The notes under the pieces are model-generated. The model ran no database searches, was not told the DNA's origin, and saw only the letters and a program-made list of their open reading frames with translations. The position numbers and the translations under genes are program-made. A DNA stretch of 64,000 nt, taken from assembly GCF_011927825.1 (NCBI RefSeq), contig NZ_JAATJI010000001.1, positions 248,001 through 312,000 of the forward strand, in the 5' to 3' direction. The stretch comes from Polymorphobacter fuscus (lineage in GTDB: Bacteria > Pseudomonadota > Alphaproteobacteria > Sphingomonadales > Sphingomonadaceae). Numbering within the stretch: position 1 is the first letter of the stretch; the number at the start of each line of letters is the position of its first letter. This document shows, piece by piece, positions 56,304-64,000 of this stretch.

Positions 56304-59300
56304 TGTCGCGCATTTTCATCGACAGGCCGATCTTTGCCTGGGTGCTCGCGATCATCGTCATGCTGGCGGGGGTAGGCGCCATCCTGTCGCTGCCGGTGGG
56401 CCAATATCCCGATGTGGCACCGCCGCAGGTCAACATCCGCGCGACCTATCCCGGCGCGTCGGCCGAAACCATCCAGAACAGCGTTACCCAGGTCATCGAA
56501 CAGCAGCTGACCGGGATCGACGGCCTGCTCTATTTCAGCTCCTCCTCTTCCTCGCGCGGCCAGGTGTCCATTTCGGCCGTGTTCGACAAGGGCACCGACC
56601 CCGACATCGCCCAGGTGCAGGTGCAGAACCAGGTGCAGCAGTCATTGGCGCGGCTGCCGCAGCAGGTGCAGCAGCAGGGGATCCGGGTCACCAAGTCCAA
56701 CCCCGACTTCCTGATGATCGTCGCCATCTACGACGAGACCGATCGGCTCAATCGCAGCGACATCTCCGATTATCTGACGACGAACCTGCAGGATACGTTG
56801 GCGCGCGTCGAAGGGGTCGGCGATGTCAACGTCTTCGGTTCACCCTATGCGATGCGGATCTGGCTCAACCCCGATCGGTTGACGAGCTATGCCTTGATGC
56901 CCGGCGATGTCATTACCGCGATCCAGAACCAGAACACCGAAGTCGCCGCAGGTGAACTCGGCGGCCAGCCCCAGCCGGCGGAGCAGATGCTCAACGCCAC
57001 CGTCACCGCGCAGGCGCGCATGCAGACCCCGGAGGAATTTCGGGCCATCATCCTGAAAACCCTGCCGAGCGGCGCGACCGTTCGCCTGCAGGACGTCGCC
57101 CGGATCGAGCTCGGCGCGGAAAGCTATGCGTCCAGCAGCCGCGTCAACGGCCATTCCGGCGCGGGCCTGTCGATCTCCCTGGCGCCGGGGGCCGATGCGC
57201 TCAAGACCGCCGAACTGGTCAAGGCGGTCGTCGAAAAAGCCGCGCCGGCGTTTCCGGCCGGGCTGAAATTCGCCTATGCCAACGACACCACCGCCTTCAT
57301 CAAGCTGTCGGTCGATGAAGTCGTCCAGACGCTGTTCGAAGCCATCGTCCTTGTCATCATCGTCATGTTCGTCTTCCTGCAGAACTGGCGCGCGACCCTG
57401 ATCCCGACCATCGCTGTTCCCGTCGTGCTGCTCGGCACCTTCGCGATTTTCTACCTCGCAGGCTTTTCGATCAACACGCTGACATTGTTCGGGCTGGTGC
57501 TGGCCATCGGGCTGCTGGTCGATGACGCCATCGTCGTGGTCGAAAACGTCCAGCGGCTGCTGGAAGAGAACCCCGAGATGACGCCGCGCGAGGCGACGAT
57601 CCAGTCGATGGAGGAAATCCAGGTGGCGCTCGTCGCCATCGCTATCGTGCTGTCGGCCGTGTTCCTGCCGATGGCGTTCTTCGGCGGGTCGACGGGAGTC
57701 ATCTATCGCCAGTTTTCGGTGACGATCGTGTCGGCGATGGTGCTTTCGGCGCTGGTGGCGCTGATCCTCAGCCCGGCATTGACGGCTACCCTGCTCAAGC
57801 AGAAGCCGCCGGAGGGCGAGGCGCCGAAGGGCTGGGCGGACCGGCATTTCCCGCGCATTGTCGCGGCCGCCGAGGGGCTTGGCGATGGTTTCAACCGGCG
57901 GTTCGACCGCGCCACCGACCAATATGTGACCGCCGTCGACGGCATCATCAACCGCAAATGGCTGTTCCTGGCGATCTATGCAGCGGTGGTTGCGCTTTTG
58001 GTGCTGTTGTTCGTGCGGCTGCCGACGAGCTTCCTGCCGACCGAGGACCAGGGTTCGGCGCAGTTGCAGTTCCGTTTGCCGGCGGGGGCGACCCAGGGGC
58101 GGACCGAGCAGGTGCAGCTCGCTGTCGAAAATTATTTCCTGACGCAGGAAAAGGCCAATACCAGCGTCATCCTGACGGTCGCCGGCGGCGGCGGCGGTGG
58201 TGCCAGCGGCCAGAACACCGGCCAGGGCTTCCTCAATTTCGTGCCATGGGACCAGCGTGAGGGCTCTGAAGACAGCGCCGACGCCATCGTGGCGCGCGCC
58301 AGTGCCGCCTTTACCAACTTCCGCGATGCCCAGGTCTTTGCGCTGGTGCCGCCGGCCATCCGAGGGCTCGGCCAGTCCAACGGCTTCACCATGCAATTGC
58401 AGAACAGCAGCGGCATGACCCGGGCAGAGTTCATCGCCGCGCGCGAGCGGCTGCTCGCCGCCGCCACTGCCGATCCGATGCTCACCGGAGTCCGCCTCGG
58501 CGAACTGCCCGACATCGCCACGCTGCAGGTCGATATCGACCAGCAGAAGCTGTCGGCGCTCGGATTGACGCAAGGCGACGTCAACACGACGCTGTCGACC
58601 GCCTGGGGCGGCCGCTATGTCAACGATTTCGTCGATCGCGGCCGGGTCAAGCGTGTCTTCGTCCAAGGCGATGCCGAGTTCCGCGCCGAACCGGACAATC
58701 TGGCGCAATGGTTCGTCCGCGGCTCCGGCGGCCAGATGGCACCGTTCAGCGCCTTTGCCCGGACCAGCTGGTCACAGGCGCCAACGACATTGTCCCGCTT
58801 CCAGGGCATCCCGTCCTACGAATTCCAGGGGCAGGCGGCGGCCGGGGTAAGCTCGGGCGACGCGATGGCACGGATGGAGGAACTGGCGCGCGAAATTCCC
58901 GGCACAAGCGTCGCCTGGGCCGGGCTGTCGTTCCAGGAACGGCTGTCGTCGGGGCAGGCGCCGCTGTTGTACGGCCTGTCGCTTGTCGTCGTCTTCCTGT
59001 GCCTTGCCGCGCTTTACGAAAGCTGGTCCATCCCCATCGCCGTCCTGCTGGTCATCCCGCTCGGGCTTGTCGGCGCGGTCTTTGCGGTGACGCTGCGCGG
59101 GCTTGAAAATGACGTCTATCTGCAGATCGGCCTGCTGACGACGATGGGTCTCGCCGCGAAGAACGCCATTCTGGTCATCGAATTTGCCGAACGCGCCGAA
59201 AAACAGGGCAAGCGGGTCATCGATGCAGCTCTGGAGGCGTCGCGGCTGCGGCTGCGGCCGATCCTGATGACCAGCCTTGCGTTCATTTTCGGCGTGCTGC

Positions 59301-59482
59301 CGCTGGCGCTGTCGACCGGCGCCGGTGCCAACAGCCGCATCGCGATCGGCACCGCCGTCATCGGCGGCATGCTGACCGCGACGATCCTCGCGATCTTCTA
59401 CATCCCGCTGTTCTTCGTGCTGGTCCGGCGGACGGTACGCGATGGCTTCCACCGGCAGCCGCCGAAGGTCGCAGCCGCATGA
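56303..59482 (+). CDS. RND multidrug efflux permease, HAE1 family (AcrB/MexB type)
   Basis: A 1059-aa inner-membrane proton/drug antiporter with 12 helices and two large periplasmic loops. RND signatures: MSRIFIDRPIFAWVLAIIVM, GQYPDVAPPQVNIRATYPGA, LVLAIGLLVDDAIVVVENVQ with the proton-relay Asp-Asp in TM4, a Lys-containing TM10 region (GLAAKNAILVIEFAE), and FLPTEDQGS at the start of the second loop. The length fits HAE1 pumps. The operon is complete with adaptor and outer-membrane factor; no regulator gene is adjacent. Confidence 0.95.
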   Translation: MSRIFIDRPIFAWVLAIIVMLAGVGAILSLPVGQYPDVAPPQVNIRATYPGASAETIQNSVTQVIEQQLTGIDGLLYFSSSSSSRGQVSISAVFDKGTDPDIAQVQVQNQVQQSLARLPQQVQQQGIRVTKSNPDFLMIVAIYDETDRLNRSDISDYLTTNLQDTLARVEGVGDVNVFGSPYAMRIWLNPDRLTSYALMPGDVITAIQNQNTEVAAGELGGQPQPAEQMLNATVTAQARMQTPEEFRAIILKTLPSGATVRLQDVARIELGAESYASSSRVNGHSGAGLSISLAPGADALKTAELVKAVVEKAAPAFPAGLKFAYANDTTAFIKLSVDEVVQTLFEAIVLVIIVMFVFLQNWRATLIPTIAVPVVLLGTFAIFYLAGFSINTLTLFGLVLAIGLLVDDAIVVVENVQRLLEENPEMTPREATIQSMEEIQVALVAIAIVLSAVFLPMAFFGGSTGVIYRQFSVTIVSAMVLSALVALILSPALTATLLKQKPPEGEAPKGWADRHFPRIVAAAEGLGDGFNRRFDRATDQYVTAVDGIINRKWLFLAIYAAVVALLVLLFVRLPTSFLPTEDQGSAQLQFRLPAGATQGRTEQVQLAVENYFLTQEKANTSVILTVAGGGGGGASGQNTGQGFLNFVPWDQREGSEDSADAIVARASAAFTNFRDAQVFALVPPAIRGLGQSNGFTMQLQNSSGMTRAEFIAARERLLAAATADPMLTGVRLGELPDIATLQVDIDQQKLSALGLTQGDVNTTLSTAWGGRYVNDFVDRGRVKRVFVQGDAEFRAEPDNLAQWFVRGSGGQMAPFSAFARTSWSQAPTTLSRFQGIPSYEFQGQAAAGVSSGDAMARMEELAREIPGTSVAWAGLSFQERLSSGQAPLLYGLSLVVVFLCLAALYESWSIPIAVLLVIPLGLVGAVFAVTLRGLENDVYLQIGLLTTMGLAAKNAILVIEFAERAEKQGKRVIDAALEASRLRLRPILMTSLAFIFGVLPLALSTGAGANSRIAIGTAVIGGMLTATILAIFYIPLFFVLVRRTVRDGFHRQPPKVAAA

Positions 59483-60918
59483 GGCCCGCCCTTGCCATGG
59501 CCCTGCTGCTGGCCACCGCCGGCTGCTCGATGGCGCCGAAATACGAGCGGGCGCCGCCGCCGGTGCCGGCATCGTGGCCGGCGGGCGATGCCTATCTGCG
59601 CCAGTCCGAAGCGACCTTGCCGACGGTCACCTACCGCGACGTGTTCCGCGACCCGCGGCTGCAGGCGCTGGTTGAATCGGCGCTGCTGAACAATCGCAAC
59701 CTGCGCGTCGCCGCCGCCAATATCGCGACGGCGCGGGCGCAGTTCCAGGTGCAGCGCGCCAGCCTGTTTCCGCAGGTCAACGGCGGCGGAAATTACACAC
59801 GATCGCAGACATCGGGGGCGGGTACCGGCACCGGCGGCGGCTTTGCGCGCTCGGGAACGACCTTGTCGGCCGATATCGGCATCAGCGCCTTCGAGATCGA
59901 TCTGTTCGGCCGGCTGCGATCGCTGTCGGATGCCGCGCTCAACCGCTATTTCGCCACTGAGGCCGCGGCGCGCGCGACGCGGCTGACGCTGGTCGGTGAC
60001 ATTGCCGATACCTGGCTGCTCTATGCCGCCGACCGCAGCCTGTTGCAGGTGGCGCAGGATACTGTGGTCAGCGCGCGGCGCAGCGTCGACCTGACCGAGG
60101 CCCGGTTGCGCGGCGGCATCGCGCCGCGGACCGACCTTGCCCAGGCCCGGCAGATCCTCGGCCAGGCGGAAGCCGATGTCGCCGCCCAGACCACGCTGAT
60201 CGCGCAGGATGTCAACGCGCTGCGGCTGCTCGTCGGTGCCGACATCGATCCCGCACTGCTGCCCGATTCGATCGCCAGCGCCGGGTCGACGGTGGCGCCG
60301 CTGCCGGCCGGACTCGATTCGACCATCCTGCTGCGCCGCCCCGATATCGTGCAGGCCGAATATACGCTGCGCGCCGCCAACGCCCAGATCGGCGCCGCCC
60401 GCGCGGCGCTGTTCCCGACCATCTCGCTGACCGGCGTTCTCGGCTTTGCCAGCAACGCCTTGTCGTCGCTGTTTCAGGGCGATGCCTTCACCTGGTCGGT
60501 GGGGCCGGCGATCAATTATCCGATCTTCCGTGCCGGCGCCGGGCGCGCCAATGTGCGGGTCAGCGAGGCGCAACGCGATGCGGCGCTGGCCAATTACGAA
60601 CTGGCGATCCAGGGCGGTTTTCGCGACGTGGCGGACGCGCTGGCGCGGCGCGGCACGCTGGCGGCGCAATTGTCGGCAGTCGATCGCCAGGCGGAGGCTG
60701 CCGCCGATACATTCCGCCTGACCGAGGCGCGTTATCGGGGCGGCATCGATACCTTCCTCGCCAGCCTCGACGCGCAGCGGTCGCTGTATGCGGCGCAGCG
60801 GACGCAGGTGAACACGCGGCTGGTTGCGGCGAGCAATGGCGTCGCGCTCTACCGGGCGCTCGGCGGCGACGCGCTGATCGATTCGGCGCCCGACGGATCG
60901 GCGCCGACGACACCCTGA
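59479..60918 (+). CDS. Outer-membrane efflux channel, NodT/OprM family lipoprotein
   Basis: A 479-aa TolC-like channel. Lipoprotein signal MRPALAMALLLATAGC; YRDVFRDPRLQALVESALLNN and RNLRVAAANIATARAQFQVQ begin the first repeat; the second repeat holds LRRPDIVQAEYTLRAANAQIG, ALFPTISLTG and YRGGIDTFLASLDAQRSLYAA, the internal duplication characteristic of the family. Start overlaps the pump stop by 4 nt (ATGA). It completes the tripartite pump. Confidence 0.94.
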   Translation: MRPALAMALLLATAGCSMAPKYERAPPPVPASWPAGDAYLRQSEATLPTVTYRDVFRDPRLQALVESALLNNRNLRVAAANIATARAQFQVQRASLFPQVNGGGNYTRSQTSGAGTGTGGGFARSGTTLSADIGISAFEIDLFGRLRSLSDAALNRYFATEAAARATRLTLVGDIADTWLLYAADRSLLQVAQDTVVSARRSVDLTEARLRGGIAPRTDLAQARQILGQAEADVAAQTTLIAQDVNALRLLVGADIDPALLPDSIASAGSTVAPLPAGLDSTILLRRPDIVQAEYTLRAANAQIGAARAALFPTISLTGVLGFASNALSSLFQGDAFTWSVGPAINYPIFRAGAGRANVRVSEAQRDAALANYELAIQGGFRDVADALARRGTLAAQLSAVDRQAEAAADTFRLTEARYRGGIDTFLASLDAQRSLYAAQRTQVNTRLVAASNGVALYRALGGDALIDSAPDGSAPTTP

Positions 60919-61394
60919 AATCGCGCCGGCGCCGCCCGCCGGCCGCCGACGCGCGGCAACCCGATGAAATCATGGATGCCGATGGCGGTGCGCGGCGCCA
61001 TTTCGGCTTGCTGCATTCGTGGATGGTTGCGCAACCAATCGCTCTCCGCGCGCAGTGGCTCGCGGCACGATTCCGGACGCGGATGCGATGGCACGATGCC
61101 GCGGCAGGGCTTGCTCGCGATGCGCGTCTGCTCGACCGCAGCCTTCGGCAAGGCCAGGTCCAGAACGATAAGCCATTGAAACATATACACCACGACAAAG
61201 CGCGTCTCTGTCCGGTCTCGCATGTTGGGACCGTGGCATCGGCGCAACAAGCCGGCACATTTGTGACGAGCGAGTATTGATAGCGCTTGATTTGGTCCGC
61301 GGTTGCGCGCAGCTTTCGTGATAACGCTACCAAAAACAACACCGGGGCGTCGCGCAACGGGGGCCTTCAGGGCGCCGCACGAGGGGAGAGATCA
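60919..61394. other. Intergenic region with no supported gene
   Basis: This 476-bp stretch between the efflux operon and the TonB-dependent receptor has lower G+C in its second half. Short open frames exist on both strands (71 aa forward, 133 aa reverse), but their products lack domains, signal peptides or sensible composition, and no good ribosome-binding sites precede them. The last 120 bp hold two LacI-like operator sequences and the leader of the receptor gene. A decayed gene cannot be excluded. Confidence 0.6.
61278..61332. promoter_or_regulatory. Two LacI-family-like operator sequences before the TonB receptor
   Basis: TGATAACGCTACCA (61319-61332) fits the degenerate palindrome TGRTARCGYTAYCA with its central CG, as used by many LacI/GalR regulators. 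A second, weaker copy TGATAGCGCTTGAT starts at 61278, 41 bp upstream. The shared core is TGATARCGCT. They lie 62-117 bp before the receptor ATG. TonB receptors of sugar-uptake loci in this group are often controlled by LacI-type repressors. Confidence 0.5.
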
Positions 61395-64000
61395 ATGAAC
61401 CACGCCCGCATTCCGTCGACATTTGCCCGAACGACATCGGTCGCCGCGCTGGCCATCGGCCTGCTACTGCCGACCATGGCCGCCGCCCAGACCTCGCCGG
61501 CCACCGATCCGCCGGTCGACAATGGCGACATCATCGTCACCGGCATTCGCGCCTCGCTCGATCGGTCGATCGACATCAAGCGCAACTCCTTCGGCGTCGT
61601 CGATGCGATTTCGGCGATCGACATCGGCAAGTTCCCCGACACCAACCTGGCGGAATCGTTGCAGCGCATCCCCGGCGTGTCGATCGACCGCGTCAACGGC
61701 GAAGGTTCGAAAGTCACCGTCCGCGGCTTTGGCCCCAGCTTCAACCTCGTCACCCTCAACGGCCGCACCATGCCGACGGCGAGCGTCGCGACGGTGGGCC
61801 AGGACCAGCAGGGCGATGGCGCGGCCGGGACCGGCCGGTCGTTCGATTTCGCCAATCTGGCGTCGGAAGGCGTCAAGACGCTGGAAGTCTACAAGACCGC
61901 CCGCGCCGCGGTGCCGTCCGGCGGCATCGGTGCGACCATCAACATCCAGACCCGACGGCCGCTCGATACCCAGGGGTTGACGCTCAATCTCGGCGCCAAG
62001 GGCGTCTATGACCGCAGCACCGAAAGCGGCGCGCGGGTCACCCCCGAACTGTCGACCGTGTCCAGCTGGACCAATGACGACCAGACCTTCGGCATCGGCC
62101 TGTTCGCCAGCTACCAGAAGCGCAACAGCTCGGCGCCTTCGGCGACGGTCAATGACTGGAACGTCGAAACGCTGTCGAAATTCCTCGATCCGGCAACCGG
62201 GCGCGTGACCGCCGGCACGGTGCTGCGCAACACGCCGACCAATTTGAACCAGCTCATCGCCTTTCCCAACGACAGCCGCTACAATTTCTCCGAATTCACC
62301 CGTGAACGGCTCAACGGCCAGCTGACGGTGCAGTTCAAGCCGATGGACACGCTGACCATCAGCGGCGACGCCACCTATTTCCAGAACAAGCAGGCCGAAC
62401 AGCGCAGCGACCAGACCCAGTGGTTCAACCGCCCGTTCAGCGAAGTCGCCTTCGACAGCAACCCGCTGGTCGCCACCACGGTGTTCCTGCGGGATACCAT
62501 CCAGGGCACCAAGGACGGCGGCTTCGAACAGCAATATCGCGCCACCAAGGACAAACTTGAATCCTACGGCCTCAACGGCGTGTGGGAAGCGACCGACAAT
62601 CTGCGCATCGTCGTCGACGGCCATATCTCGACCGCGACGAGCAGCCCGGACAATCCCAATGGCGCGACGACGACTTCGGTCAGCATCGCCAACAAGGCGG
62701 TGGGCGGCCACACGCTCGATCTGACGACCGGCTTTCCGCAGCAGGCGTTCACCTTCAACGACAATCCGGCAACCGGTGGCCAGGGCAATGCCAATGGCGT
62801 GCTCGATGTCGCCGACCTGGGGTCGCAGGTGGCGCGGACCTGGACATCGAGCCAGCGCCAGCGCGTCAAGGAACTGCGCGCCGATGGCGCCTGGGACTTC
62901 GGCGAGGGCGACCGCTTCGAATTCGGCGTCGATTATCGCAAGACCAACATGAACCAGATCCTGGCCTCGACCACCCAGACGCTGGGCGATTGGGGCGTCA
63001 GCCGGCCCGGCGACGTGCAGGCACTGGCACCTGGCGTCGTGACCGAATTCTGCACGGTCTGCCAGTTCAAGAAGTTCAACCCCGGCGTCACCGGCCAGTC
63101 GCTCGTTTCCTTCCGCGGCGATGCGACCGAACTCTACAACATCCTGTCGCCCTTCTATGCATCACGCGGCAACGCGGTCAGTCCCAATGGCTATCAGAAC
63201 AACAGCGTCGACGAGGAAATCTGGTCCGTCTACGGCCAGGTGACGATGACGGGTGATCTCGGCGGCCGACGCGCGACCTTTGTCGCCGGCGTCCGCTACG
63301 AAAAGACCCGGTCGAACTCGGTGTCGCTGGTGCAGGTGCCGCAGGCCATCATCTGGCAGGCAGACAATGACTTCACCCAGACCTTGTCGAACGATTTCGA
63401 ACCGATCAGCGGCCGCGCCAGCTATGACAACATCCTGCCGGCGCTCGATTTCTCCTATGACATCACCGACAATGTCGTCGGCCGCGTGTCCTATGGCAAG
63501 ACGCTGGCACGGCCCGAATTCGGCAATCTGTTCGCATCGGCCACCGCCAACCTGCCCAATCGACCGACCGGCACCGGCGGCGTGCCGACCGGCAGCTCGG
63601 GCAACCCCGGCCTGTCACCGCTGATTTCCGACAATTTCGACGTATCGCTCGAATGGTATTTCGACAAGTCGAGCTATATTTCGGTCGGCTTCTTCGACAA
63701 GCGGGTGAACAACTTCATCGGCACGGGAACGGTGACGCAGAACCTGTTCGGCTTGCGCGATCCGACTGCGGCGACGCCGGGCAGCCGTTCAGGGGATGCC
63801 CGGAACCTGCTCGGCAACGTCGGCGCCGGGCTCAGCGACGTCAACCTGTTCACGATGACGGCGCTGATCGGCAAGAACAACGGCAACCTTGTTGCGGCAC
63901 AGAATGAATTTGCTGCCAATTTCTCCGGCGGCAATCTCAGCCAGAGCTTCATCGACGCCACGCTGACCGCCTATGACGTCGTCCCCAACGCCAATGATCC
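61395..64000 (+). CDS. TonB-dependent receptor (Xanthomonas/Caulobacter type), 3'-truncated
   Basis: Outer-membrane active transporter; 868 codons are present and the frame is open at the right edge. GGGGAGAG precedes the ATG. Signal peptide with an AAAQ cleavage region near residue 33, a TonB-box-like DIIVTGIRASL, and the plug domain (DIGKFPDTNLAESLQRIPGV, VTVRGFGPSFNLVTLNGR, LASEGVKTLEVYKTARAA, GGIGATINIQTRRPL), then barrel strands (SGRASYDNILPALDFSYDI; VVGRVSYGKTLARPEFGNL). The plug wording matches the large TonB receptor subfamily linked to carbohydrate uptake in Caulobacter and sphingomonads. Ligand unknown. Confidence 0.93.
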   Translation, partial: MNHARIPSTFARTTSVAALAIGLLLPTMAAAQTSPATDPPVDNGDIIVTGIRASLDRSIDIKRNSFGVVDAISAIDIGKFPDTNLAESLQRIPGVSIDRVNGEGSKVTVRGFGPSFNLVTLNGRTMPTASVATVGQDQQGDGAAGTGRSFDFANLASEGVKTLEVYKTARAAVPSGGIGATINIQTRRPLDTQGLTLNLGAKGVYDRSTESGARVTPELSTVSSWTNDDQTFGIGLFASYQKRNSSAPSATVNDWNVETLSKFLDPATGRVTAGTVLRNTPTNLNQLIAFPNDSRYNFSEFTRERLNGQLTVQFKPMDTLTISGDATYFQNKQAEQRSDQTQWFNRPFSEVAFDSNPLVATTVFLRDTIQGTKDGGFEQQYRATKDKLESYGLNGVWEATDNLRIVVDGHISTATSSPDNPNGATTTSVSIANKAVGGHTLDLTTGFPQQAFTFNDNPATGGQGNANGVLDVADLGSQVARTWTSSQRQRVKELRADGAWDFGEGDRFEFGVDYRKTNMNQILASTTQTLGDWGVSRPGDVQALAPGVVTEFCTVCQFKKFNPGVTGQSLVSFRGDATELYNILSPFYASRGNAVSPNGYQNNSVDEEIWSVYGQVTMTGDLGGRRATFVAGVRYEKTRSNSVSLVQVPQAIIWQADNDFTQTLSNDFEPISGRASYDNILPALDFSYDITDNVVGRVSYGKTLARPEFGNLFASATANLPNRPTGTGGVPTGSSGNPGLSPLISDNFDVSLEWYFDKSSYISVGFFDKRVNNFIGTGTVTQNLFGLRDPTAATPGSRSGDARNLLGNVGAGLSDVNLFTMTALIGKNNGNLVAAQNEFAANFSGGNLSQSFIDATLTAYDVVPNAND

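Noticed and set aside
60849..61250. A 133-codon reverse frame (and a 71-codon forward frame) between the efflux operon and the TonB receptor.
   Set aside because: No ribosome-binding site, no domain or signal peptide, and the reverse frame overlaps the end of the efflux channel gene. A remnant gene is possible but not supported.

Overview
The window is about 64 kb of GC-rich, gene-dense chromosome from an alphaproteobacterium, most likely a member of the Sphingomonadales. The clues are: a CcrM-type GANTC methylase; a pyruvate dehydrogenase operon whose E1-beta subunit carries its own lipoyl domain; a fused ispDF gene; the block dusB-ntrB-ntrC-ntrY-ntrX-hfq-hflX in conserved alphaproteobacterial order; a three-gene pnt transhydrogenase; and a large TonB-dependent receptor of the Xanthomonas/Caulobacter type. 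The genus cannot be fixed from sequence inspection alone. I saw no tRNA, rRNA operon, CRISPR array, insertion sequence or prophage; most of the window is core chromosome.

Layout. 0-5 kb: ccrM (cut by the left edge), folP, a small cytochrome-oxidase-like subunit and the proton-translocating transhydrogenase genes pntAA-pntAB-pntB. 5-10 kb: exported repair and hydrolytic proteins (RidA-like, MsrA, MsrB, a DUF3089 hydrolase) and a FadJ-type beta-oxidation enzyme. 10-18 kb: ftsB, then the overlapping pdhA-pdhB-pdhC-lpdA operon, an unknown exported protein, lipA (which makes the lipoyl cofactor PDH needs) and a COQ10/RatA-like protein. 17.7-20.2 kb (minus strand): ispDF, pncC/cinA and an arginase-family gene. 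20.2-29.2 kb: dusB, two nitrogen two-component systems, hfq and hflX. 29.2-36 kb: a MazF/AbrB-type toxin-antitoxin pair, mfd, sdhE and recG. 36-38.4 kb: a BLUF photosensor, RNase P RNA, an HdeD-like protein and methylmalonyl-CoA epimerase. 38.4-47 kb: a small membrane protein, an exported amidohydrolase, and a minus-strand operon arcD-arcA-M28 peptidase-nhaC-conserved membrane protein, divergent from an outer-membrane barrel. 47-55 kb: an MDR oxidoreductase, dnaX-ybaB with the SRP RNA gene (ffs) just upstream, an L,D-transpeptidase, a ferredoxin, two tandem cysteine desulfurases and a divergent alpha/beta hydrolase. 55-61 kb: a three-gene RND efflux pump. 61.4 kb to the right edge: a TonB-dependent receptor, truncated.

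The most unusual signal is not a protein. A structured intergenic repeat of about 115-130 nt occurs three times. Each copy abuts, within 0-7 nt, the 3' end of an expressed gene (pntB, rnpB, ffs), in the same orientation relative to that gene. The single-stranded linkers are conserved. The three hairpin arms differ in sequence between copies but stay base-paired, mostly with GAA/TTC-type loops. Around these are REP-like palindromes of at least three families. One pair lies inside the coding sequence of the PDH E2 linker, and a similar palindrome forms a stem inside the RNase P RNA. Other regulatory signals of note are twin dyads before pdhA, a perfect palindrome over the -10 box of the toxin-antitoxin operon, and two LacI-like half-palindromes before the TonB receptor.
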